Source: an uncultured Kiritimatiellota bacterium (GTDB taxonomy: Bacteria; Verrucomicrobiota; Kiritimatiellia; RFP12; UBA1067). From it: 46,572 bases of DNA. The stretch spans positions 1-46,572 of the forward strand of contig CAKUGW010000007.1 of assembly GCA_934654805.1 (NCBI GenBank), read 5' to 3'. The notes beneath the pieces are model-generated. The model worked only from the letters and a program-made list of their open reading frames with translations. It ran no database searches and was not told where the DNA came from. The translations under genes were made by a program, and so were the position numbers. Below are positions 33,866 to 40,198 of this stretch, in pieces (positions within the stretch are counted from its first letter, which is position 1; each line of letters begins with the position of its first letter).

Positions 33866-35194
33866 TCACTCGGCCGCCACGGGACAGACTACGCGAAGCC
33901 CGAAGAAGTTCTTCTGCAGTTCGTCCGGCGTCAGTTTGATGCCCCACCGCGCGCTCAGGCGGCAGAAGAACGCCTTGTCGCACCAGCTACCGCCGCGCAC
34001 AGCGGCAAATCCGTTGTCCACAATCGCCGCGCCATCCGCATGGGCGAGGTTGTCGTCTACATATCCGCCGAGGCACCATTCCCAGACGTTGCCGGCCATG
34101 TCGTAAAGCCCCCAGTGGTTCGGCGCGTAAGACCCGACGACGGCCGTTCCGTTCTCCGCCGAGCAGTCCTGTGCCGGCTCCGCACCGTCGATGAAGCCGC
34201 CGTTCGCGAGGTAGCGCCCCGGCAAGTTCGCGTCCGGCGCATCGTCCTGACCGGCGACGACGAGAACCGCCGCGCCGTTCCCCCAGCGCCCGTCGATGTC
34301 GCCCGCACGGGCCGCGTATTCCCACTGCGCCTCCGTCGGCAGGTCAAACGCCAGACCCGTGCGCGTCCGCAGCATGCCGAGATAGGAAGTCCCTGCGGGA
34401 TCGGCAGGATAGTCGAAGGTCGCATCGTTCCAGTTCCCGGCCGCCTTGCGGATCATGTAGTAACTCACGCGCTCGACTGGCCGCATCGCGTAGTCCTGCA
34501 CGTTGTTGAAATACGCACACCTGAAATTGCCGTTGTCGTTGTCCTTTTCTGGAATCTCCCATTGGCGCTGCGTGATGGGGAAGACGCCGATGTAGTAGCT
34601 GTCGGACATCGTCACCTTGTGCGTCTTTTCCGTGTTGCCCCAGTTGGCGCTTCCCATCGTCCACGTGACGTCCTTGGCCATGATCTTGCGCAGTACGAGG
34701 GATGTCGTGCGGTAGTCGGCGTTCGCGAGCAGACCTCCCGGCAGGAAGTCTTCGGACGGATAGTAGCGCTGCGTCTTCGGCTGCGCACCGCTCGAGATAT
34801 CGACAACCATGTAATCGGGCGGATTGTCCAGCGCCCACGCCTTGACGACGGCCCGCGCACCGCCGTTCGCTACCTTGTGCCCAGGCCAGTCCGCGCTCGG
34901 ATCCCAACGGATCGTGTGTGTACCGACATCGGACTTCTTCCAGCAGTCGCCCGTGACACGCTGAATGTGCGCACCTCCGATGGACGACCAGACGCCGTTC
35001 GCGTCGTTCGTCTGGATGTCCAGCGTGATGATGGCCGGCGCGACGGCAAGCTCGTAGTCAATCGTGACCTTGCGATGGCTATGCTGCCGCATCGCCACGG
35101 ACACAATCTCAGGGGTGGGCTCATCCATCGCGCAAGATGTGCCAACCACGCCGACGATGACGCCACACAGGCAAGCGAACTGACTTCTGTTCAT
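33866..35194 (-). CDS. exported SUMF1/FGE-fold protein with N-terminal beta domain
   Basis: The protein has 442 residues with a signal peptide or lipoprotein-like N-terminus (MNRSQFACLCGVIVGVVGTSCA). The first 170 residues form a beta domain (VSVAMRQHSHRKVTIDYELA) common ahead of SUMF1 modules in this group of bacteria. The SUMF1 fold follows: KDVTWTMGS, YYIGVFPITQRQWE, RPVERVSYY, FDLPTEAQWEYAARAG, GLYDMAGNVWEWC, AVRGGSWCDKAFFCRLSAR and NFFGLRVVC. Two Cys lie in SWCDKAFFC, but their spacing (five residues) differs from the copper-binding pair of true formylglycine-generating enzymes (four), so a binding or structural role is more likely than sulfatase maturation. It lies 40 bases after the small secreted protein gene. 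Confidence 0.8.
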   Translation of the reverse strand: MNRSQFACLCGVIVGVVGTSCAMDEPTPEIVSVAMRQHSHRKVTIDYELAVAPAIITLDIQTNDANGVWSSIGGAHIQRVTGDCWKKSDVGTHTIRWDPSADWPGHKVANGGARAVVKAWALDNPPDYMVVDISSGAQPKTQRYYPSEDFLPGGLLANADYRTTSLVLRKIMAKDVTWTMGSANWGNTEKTHKVTMSDSYYIGVFPITQRQWEIPEKDNDNGNFRCAYFNNVQDYAMRPVERVSYYMIRKAAGNWNDATFDYPADPAGTSYLGMLRTRTGLAFDLPTEAQWEYAARAGDIDGRWGNGAAVLVVAGQDDAPDANLPGRYLANGGFIDGAEPAQDCSAENGTAVVGSYAPNHWGLYDMAGNVWEWCLGGYVDDNLAHADGAAIVDNGFAAVRGGSWCDKAFFCRLSARWGIKLTPDELQKNFFGLRVVCPVAAE

Positions 35195-35234
35195 GGGACG
35201 GTTCCTTTCGTTTTGTGTTTTTCGTTTGTGCTTG

Positions 35235-35492
35235 TTAGCGAATGATGTAGAAGAAGCCTGGCATCAGCGTCGGGTCGATGCCGATGCCATCCGACCACAG
35301 CCATGTGCAGAACCTGGCTTCCAAGGCCCCCGCCGTCGTGCAGACGGACACGCCGCCAGAGTCGAGTCCACCCACGGCGCATCTCTCCGCGATGGGGACC
35401 GACACGGTGTTTCCGCTGACAATGCAACTGTCAGCTTCGCCAAACGACGCGCACGCGACGGCGCACGACAGACAAGCCAGTAGTCTCTTCAT
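35235..35492 (-). CDS. small secreted protein with the hydrophobic-Arg C-terminal tail
   Basis: The protein has 85 residues. A signal peptide (MKRLLACLSCAVACASFGEA) leaves about 65 residues that contain four Cys (DSCIVS, ERCA, SVCT, RFCTW) and end in GIDPTLMPGFFYIIR. The segment ALEARFCTWLWSDG plus the tail resembles the closing strands of the larger exported proteins of this group, so it could be a stand-alone tail domain or the product of an internal deletion. It has its own strong regulatory set: palindromic operator, promoter and ribosome site AGAGGAAAC. It is the first gene of the operon with the SUMF1 and GH5 fusion genes. No known function is recognised. Confidence 0.6.
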   Translation of the reverse strand: MKRLLACLSCAVACASFGEADSCIVSGNTVSVPIAERCAVGGLDSGGVSVCTTAGALEARFCTWLWSDGIGIDPTLMPGFFYIIR

Positions 35493-35526
35493 GGCAGATG
35501 GTTTCCTCTTTGATCATTCCGCCAAT

Positions 35527-35556
35527 AGTATAACACGCACGTCGCGCCAAGGTCCA
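35527..35556 (-). promoter_or_regulatory. promoter of the small protein-SUMF1-GH5 operon
   Basis: On the minus strand TGGACC (35551-35556), an 18-base spacer beginning TTGGCGCG, and TATACT (35527-35532). Geometry and much of the sequence equal the GH116 promoter. The leader to the start codon is about 28 bases and has a Shine-Dalgarno sequence. Confidence 0.7.
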
Positions 35557-35574
35557 CTACTCAAATGAGTAGTG
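35555..35574. promoter_or_regulatory. palindromic operator, copy 2
   Basis: Identical to the 20-bp palindrome at 29055-29074, including its placement immediately upstream of the -35 element. The identity extends outward to 34 bases (35543-35576 against 29043-29076) with one mismatch. Confidence 0.8.
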
Positions 35575-35602
35575 CCCTCCACGGAGATCAATCCTGTCGT
35601 CG

Positions 35603-35716
35603 TCAGAGGACGATCCGCCCGTCTTTGCCGGTGACCTTTATGTGCGTGCCCGGCAAGTATTTGCCGGCGACGATGAGCTTTGCGATCGGATTCTCCAGAG
35701 CTCGCTGAATCGCCCG
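35603..35716 (-). pseudogene. clpB: 3' remnant of clpB
   Basis: The minus-strand frame reads RAIQRALENPIAKLIVAGKY, then LPGTHIKVTGKDGRIVL and a TGA at 35603-35605. This is the C-terminal end of ClpB disaggregases (typical: RAIQxxIENPLAxxILxGxxxPG). Only about 38 codons remain, with no start, and the upstream side joins the pseudogene at 35740. The functional clpB presumably lies elsewhere; this copy is a rearrangement scar or an assembly join. Confidence 0.7.
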
Positions 35717-35739
35717 GGACTCGATTCCCACGGATCGGG

Positions 35740-36499
35740 TCACTGCGGCGGCGCCAGCTCGTACCTTCCCCAGTCTTCCACGCGCGCCATGTTGTCGACC
35801 GTGCCGTGGAGGGCCATCGCCTTCAGGTCGAGCGTCAGGACGCCGTGCCCGTCTGCCGCCGTCCGCCCGAAGTTGCCGTAGAGATCCATCGTCTTGAAGC
35901 GCGCGTGCGGCGGGACGCGGAACGTCAGGCGCATCGGCTTGTCGGCGAACGCGGCCAGGACGTGCCGTTCCGGCTCGGACGGACGGTCGAAGACGAGCGC
36001 GGCGGCCTCAAGGGTCGGCAGGTCGACGAGACGCGGATGCGTCTTCGCGTGGTTGAGCACCTGTCCCGAAAGCGCCGTCATCGCGACGCCCTGCAAGCTG
36101 GGGACGGAGCCGCGCAGCCCATGCTGGCACTTGCAGTAGAGCTCGAAGCCCGTGGCGAAGTCCATCATCGCCGTCATGCACTGGAGCGCGGCGGCCTCGT
36201 CTTCAGGGACGATGATCATCGACGTGCACCAGCCCTGATAGCCGGACGAGTTCTGGCGCGGCACGTCCGCGCACGTGAGGTTGTTCGTGAAGAGGCAGTC
36301 CACGACCGTCGAGCCGGGCGCGACGCAGAGGCCGCCGCCCGGACTCTGCACGTTCACGCAGTTCGCGAAGACGCAGTTCGTGACGAACTGGCTGCCAGCC
36401 GTCGGGCGAGACGTAGTAGACCTGCGCCAGAGCGGGGGCCGACCCAATGGCCGACAGGCAAGCCGCCCAGGCGATCTGTTTCGCTGTCTTCATGTTCAT
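35740..36499 (-). pseudogene. chimeric remnant: beta-helix surface protein start joined to a glycosidase tail
   Basis: A good ribosome site (AGAGAGAG) and signal peptide (MNMKTAKQIAWAACLSAIGS APALA) lead into VYYVSPDG, the usual opening of exported right-handed beta-helix proteins. Near 36396-36402 the frame breaks and continues one frame away with SQFVTNCVFANC and STVVDCLFTNN, a later beta-helix portion. This passes at about SSGYQGWCTSM into a segment ending RLTFRVPPHARFKTMDLYGN and LTLDLKAMALHGTV, which resembles the C-terminal beta domain of a glycosidase. At least one internal deletion with frameshift is therefore present. It lies 19 bases after the GH29-esterase stop and probably was co-transcribed with it. 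Confidence 0.6.
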
Positions 36500-36518
36500 G
36501 GTTTACTCTCTCTTTTGT

Positions 36519-38639
36519 TTAGTGCTGTTGAAGCTTCTCGCGGAAGAAGAAATCGGCGACAAGGTCGGTCTTGTCCGGGTCGACGCCGTGCGGATGGTGG
36601 CCGAAGAGTCCGCGCCGCGTGACGCGGATGTCGCCGCCCGCCGCGCGGAAGCGGCTCGCGAAAAGCTCGCAGTTGAGCGCGGGCGGCACGACCTGGTCCT
36701 GCCCGCCGTACAGGAGGAGGATCGGGATGCCCGCCCGCGCGAGCGTCCCGGCCATGTTGACGGGCATGCGCGGATCGTCCGTCCAGTTGCCGTCCGCCGG
36801 ACGCATGTCCGCCCACGGGCCGACGCGCCCGTAGTCGGGATTCGCAAACCCCTCGAAGTTGAGGAGCGGCGCGTCAAGATAGATGCGGCGCACGCTGTCC
36901 GGATAGGCGTTCGCGTAGCGCACCGAGAAGAAGCCGCCCCAGCTCATGCCGATCAGGTTGGCCTGCGGCGCGAAGCCGAGTTCCTCGACGAGATACTTCT
37001 GGAACGCGCGGCAGACCTTCAGGCCCTCGTCGTTCATGCGCTCGGCGAAGACGTCGATCGTCACGTGCCGCCAGCCGCGCTTCAGGAGGTCGAGACACCC
37101 CTGCCGGTCGACAAAGGCGTCCGCCCACTGCATCGTCCACGTCCACGGCACGCCCAGCGCCGGGCCGACCTTCGGCTCGACGATCCACGCGGCGTGGCCC
37201 AAGAAGTCGAAGCGGACGCGGCTGAAGCCGTGCCACGTGTCGCGCACGGCGTTCGTCCGCGTCGCGGCGACCTTCTCGTAGAGTCCCGAAAGCTTCGGCG
37301 AACACCGCGCCCAGCACGTGTCGTAGACGGGCACGGGCGCGCCCTCGAACGTCACGCCCGCGAGACGGGGCATCGCCTCCTTCGGCGCAAACGGATGCCC
37401 CTTGATCGCGACGATGCGCGTCACGGGATCCTGCGTGAAGGCGAGGTCCTCGTTCGTGTCCACGAACCAGATGCGCGTCACCCGGTTGGAGATGCCCACG
37501 AGGTAGCGGCGCTCGTTCCACGAGCGGATGAACTGGAAGTACGCCGTCTGCGGATCGGTTCCGCTTGCCGTCATCCACTCGTAGCACGCGCCGTCGAACG
37601 GGTCCTTCTTCACGTCGTAGAACGCCGCCGCGTTCGCCTTCACCCACTTGCCGACGGCGCGGATGCGGTCCTGCGCCTCCCGCTGCACCGTGCCGTCGCC
37701 CATCGGGCCGACGTTCAGGAGCATCGTGCCGCCGCGCGCGCGGATGGAGATGAGCATGGAGACGACGTCCTTCGGCGTCTTCCAGCCGCCGTCATGCTTG
37801 TTGTAGGCCCACGAGCCGTTCAGCGTGTAGCAGGACTCCCAGAGCCCGTCGCCGCCCGCCGAATTCTGCTCGCAGCTCTTGACGTCGTCGTCGCGGCAGC
37901 GCGTGATGAGCAGCCCCGGCTGCAGACGGCGGAGCTCCGCGTTGATCGCGTAGCCGTCCCAGGCCGTCGGCGGCGGACATCCGTCGTAGAACAGGTACTG
38001 GATCTCGCCGAAGTCGGTCATGAGGTGGCGCAGCTGGGCGTGCGCCTTGGCGACGAACCGCTTCCACGCGACCTGATCGCCGGGACCGCCGCGATAGTCG
38101 GGATCGCTCCAGTCGGCGACCGAGTAGTAGACCCCGACGCCAAGGCCCGCCGCGCGCACCTTCGACGTGTATTCGCGGATGAACCCGTCGCCCAGCCAAT
38201 AGCCCTCGTGATGCCGCGTCGTGAGGACGACGTACTTCATGCCCGCGTCCTTCGCAAGCGCAATCCACTCGTCGATGCAGCCGGCCTTCGGCTTGAAGCG
38301 CGGCAGAAGCTCGGCGTAGTAGGCTTTGGGGTCGATGCGCTCGTCGTGCATCAGCCATTCGCCCTCGCCCTTCGCGGAATAGAGCCCGTAGTGGACGAAC
38401 AGCCCCCAGCCCCACTTGAAGAACCGCTCCTTCGCGGCCTTCACCTCGGGGTTATCGGCGCGCCCCGCCGCCGAGAATTCCGGTGCGACGTTGCCGAGTT
38501 CCGCCGCCCACGCCGCGCCGCACAGCGCCGCCACCCCGACGGCCACGCCGAGCGCCGAGCATCTCCTTCTCTGCGCACCCTGCGGCTTTGCGCGAGCCAT
38601 CAAGCTGAACGAATTTTGTGAACGTGTTCCTGTTGTCAT
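36519..38639 (-). CDS. GH29 alpha-L-fucosidase fused to an alpha/beta-hydrolase (esterase) domain
   Basis: The protein has 706 residues; a membrane-export signal lies at about residues 25-46 (RRCSALGVAVGVAALCGAAWA). Residues about 65-360 are GH29: WGWGLFVHYGLYSAKGEGEW, YVVLTTRHHEGYWLGD and IQYLFYDGCPP with nucleophile Asp219, then MLLNVGPMGDG. From about 460 an alpha/beta-hydrolase follows, of the kind found in polysaccharide-degradation loci (DTWHGFSRVRFDFLGHAAWI): nucleophile Ser566 in LIGMSWGGFF, Asp648 in YGGQDQVVPP and His near 682 in FGHHPHGVDP. Removal of an acyl group and of a fucosyl residue from one substrate is the obvious hypothesis. The ATG at 38637-38639 overlaps the stop of a 37-aa leader ORF and has AAGGAAT upstream. 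Confidence 0.87.
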   Translation of the reverse strand: MTTGTRSQNSFSLMARAKPQGAQRRRCSALGVAVGVAALCGAAWAAELGNVAPEFSAAGRADNPEVKAAKERFFKWGWGLFVHYGLYSAKGEGEWLMHDERIDPKAYYAELLPRFKPKAGCIDEWIALAKDAGMKYVVLTTRHHEGYWLGDGFIREYTSKVRAAGLGVGVYYSVADWSDPDYRGGPGDQVAWKRFVAKAHAQLRHLMTDFGEIQYLFYDGCPPPTAWDGYAINAELRRLQPGLLITRCRDDDVKSCEQNSAGGDGLWESCYTLNGSWAYNKHDGGWKTPKDVVSMLISIRARGGTMLLNVGPMGDGTVQREAQDRIRAVGKWVKANAAAFYDVKKDPFDGACYEWMTASGTDPQTAYFQFIRSWNERRYLVGISNRVTRIWFVDTNEDLAFTQDPVTRIVAIKGHPFAPKEAMPRLAGVTFEGAPVPVYDTCWARCSPKLSGLYEKVAATRTNAVRDTWHGFSRVRFDFLGHAAWIVEPKVGPALGVPWTWTMQWADAFVDRQGCLDLLKRGWRHVTIDVFAERMNDEGLKVCRAFQKYLVEELGFAPQANLIGMSWGGFFSVRYANAYPDSVRRIYLDAPLLNFEGFANPDYGRVGPWADMRPADGNWTDDPRMPVNMAGTLARAGIPILLLYGGQDQVVPPALNCELFASRFRAAGGDIRVTRRGLFGHHPHGVDPDKTDLVADFFFREKLQQH

Positions 38640-38749
38640 GTCAACATTCCTTTCATTGAACAAAAACTCATTAACGCGCCTGCGCGGCCCCTGCCGCGCC
38701 TCATGAGGACCCTACGCCCCACGCGCTCGAATTCCTGCTTCTCCATCAT
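38636..38749 (-). CDS. short leader ORF (37 aa) translationally coupled to the GH29-esterase gene
   Basis: It starts ATGATG about 8 bases after a TATCAT -10, so translation would begin at or near the mRNA end. The product opens MMEKQEFERVGRRVLMRRGR, continues GRAGALMSFC, and its TGA overlaps the ATG of the fucosidase gene (ATGA). The first 23 residues align with the leader at 26442-26555 in the same frame. Conservation of frame, promoter and position before two glycosidase operons supports a regulatory or coupling role, but a mobile repeat carrying its own promoter is an alternative. Confidence 0.5.
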   Translation of the reverse strand: MMEKQEFERVGRRVLMRRGRGRAGALMSFCSMKGMLT

Positions 38750-38757
38750 CGATGCGT

Positions 38758-38783
38758 ATGATACCAAAACTCCGCCGCGCCAA
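38758..38783 (-). promoter_or_regulatory. promoter of the leader ORF and GH29-esterase gene
   Basis: On the minus strand TTGGCG (38778-38783) and TATCAT (38758-38763) are only 14 bases apart, so the TGG-extended -10 (TTTTGGTATCAT, shared with 26566-26571) probably carries recognition. Confidence 0.6.
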
Positions 38784-38839
38784 GCATGACCATTCTCAGA
38801 AAAAAATCACTTTTTAGGCAACCGCGACCAAACCGCGCG

Positions 38840-38935
38840 TCACTTCGCCTGAAGCGGGATCGCCGCGCGCGGCGCGACGATGACGGGCGAATCCCACATC
38901 GGCACCTGACGGAGCGCCATTCCGTTTCTCGGCCA
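38840..38935 (-). pseudogene. possible 3' remnant of an unidentified gene
   Basis: The frame WPRNGMALRQVPMWDSPVIV, then APRAAIPLQAK and a stop, looks like a real protein C-terminus, perhaps of a glycosidase, with no usable start. Past the stop a small GC stem and AAAAAGTGATTTTTTT resemble a terminator. The rest of the gene-free stretch 38784-39082 shows nothing else I can support. Confidence 0.25.
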
Positions 38936-39082
38936 CTGGCCCTTTTCGGGGCGGGCCTGACACGTTCGCCTCCCACGGCGGCAAACGAGCGCCGCCATGG
39001 GCGATGAGATTTTACTACAAAACGCAGGATGCCCGCCATCACTGCAAATTATCGACGCAAAACCACCGCACAAAACTTGCGT

Positions 39083-39673
39083 TTACCTCTGGACTTTTGC
39101 GTTTAGTTCCGGAAGCGACACCTGAACGGCCGCGAGGGCGCGGCCGCGATGCGAGATCGCGTTCTTCTCGTCCGCCGAGAGCTCGGCGAACGACTTCGCC
39201 TGGCCGTCCGGCACGAAGAGCGGATCGTAGCCGAACCCGTCCACGCCCGACGGCCGCTCGGCGATCGTGCCGAAGCACTTGCCCTCGACCGTATGCTCCG
39301 TGCCGTCCGGCGCGACGAGCGCAATCGCGCACGTGAAGTTCGCGCGGCGGTCGGTGACGCCCGCGAGGTTCTTCAGCAGCCGCGCATTGTTCGCCTGCGT
39401 GTTCGACGGCTCGCCCGCGTAGCGCGCGCTGCGGACGCCCGGCGCGCCGCCGAGCGCGGCGACCTCCAGCCCCGAATCGTCCGCAAGGCACCAGTCGCCG
39501 CGATGGCGCGCGGCAATCGCGCGCACCTTGATGAGCGCGTTGCCGACGAAATCGGGCGCGTTCTCCTCGACGCCCGCCGGATCGTCCGCATGGATCTCGC
39601 AGTCCGGCAGGATGGCCGCGATCTCGCGGATCTTGTGCGCGTTGTGCGTCGCGACAAACAGCTTCTTCTTCAT
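39083..39673 (-). CDS. rdgB: XTP/dITP diphosphatase (non-canonical purine NTP pyrophosphatase)
   Basis: The protein has 196 residues, the normal length. It hydrolyses dITP, dXTP and ITP to monophosphates in the cytoplasm, protecting DNA and RNA from deaminated purines. HAM1-family motifs are complete: ATHNAHKIREIAAIL (about residues 8-22), NALIKVRAIA, CLADDSGLEVAALGGAPGVRSARYAG, FGTIAERPSGVDGFGYDPLF and ISHRGRALAAV. The ribosome site AGGAAGGA precedes the ATG at 39671-39673. It lies 16 bases after the chagasin-like lipoprotein gene and is probably co-transcribed with it. Confidence 0.95.
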   Translation of the reverse strand: MKKKLFVATHNAHKIREIAAILPDCEIHADDPAGVEENAPDFVGNALIKVRAIAARHRGDWCLADDSGLEVAALGGAPGVRSARYAGEPSNTQANNARLLKNLAGVTDRRANFTCAIALVAPDGTEHTVEGKCFGTIAERPSGVDGFGYDPLFVPDGQAKSFAELSADEKNAISHRGRALAAVQVSLPELNAKVQR

Positions 39674-39689
39674 GTGGATGTCCTTCCTG

Positions 39690-40085
39690 TCATTTCCAGA
39701 ACGCCCGGTCACCCGTGCGCTTGTAGAGGGTGATGGTGAATTCCCTGGTCGGCTTCGGCTCCCAGTCGCGCCTGTACTGGAAGCGGATCTTCGATGGCCC
39801 GTCGTAGCCGCGATGGACGCGGATCTGGACTTCGGCCGTGCCGGGCACGCCCACGCGCCCGTCATCCGACACGCCGGCGACGTGCTTGATCGAGACGTCC
39901 ACGTCCGCATCGTCGCACGTCGCGCGCCACGAGTAGCCCGTCGTCACGTTCTCTTCAAGGTCGAAGAGGAAGCGGTCGCCGCTTTCGGCGTGCAGCACCT
40001 GGTTCCGTTCGGGCACGACCGCAAACCGCCGCTCGACGGCGCAGCCCGCCAACAAAGTCAGGCAAAGGGCGAAGACGCTTTTCAT
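39690..40085 (-). CDS. chagasin-type (I42) cysteine protease inhibitor lipoprotein
   Basis: The protein has 131 residues. A lipoprotein signal (MKSVFALCLTLLAGCAV, lipobox LLAGC) exports and anchors it. The immunoglobulin-like inhibitor domain keeps the three chagasin loops: NVTTGYSWRA (NPTTGY loop, about residues 46-55), GVPGTAEVQIRV (middle GxxG loop) and FQYRRDWEPKPTREFTITL (RPW loop, here RDW). Such proteins block papain-family proteases from host or competitors, or control the cell's own secreted proteases. It is followed by rdgB. A TGG-extended TATAAT lies about 87 bases upstream. Confidence 0.75.
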   Translation of the reverse strand: MKSVFALCLTLLAGCAVERRFAVVPERNQVLHAESGDRFLFDLEENVTTGYSWRATCDDADVDVSIKHVAGVSDDGRVGVPGTAEVQIRVHRGYDGPSKIRFQYRRDWEPKPTREFTITLYKRTGDRAFWK

Positions 40086-40171
40086 CTATGCCCTCTCCTG
40101 AAAGGCGAACGCGGGCTTCCCCGCGCCGTCGACAGTCGTTCCGTTTGAAATTCGTGTCATGACAGCGGGCC

Positions 40172-40180
40172 ATTATACCA
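40172..40180 (-). promoter_or_regulatory. extended -10 promoter of the inhibitor-rdgB operon
   Basis: On the minus strand TGGTATAAT (TATAAT at 40172-40177). The -35 region is not consensus. It sits directly after the stop of the phosphoesterase gene, so rdgB and the inhibitor can be expressed independently of the upstream operon. Confidence 0.65.
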
Positions 40181-40198
40181 TAACTCGTCCGCCGCGCG

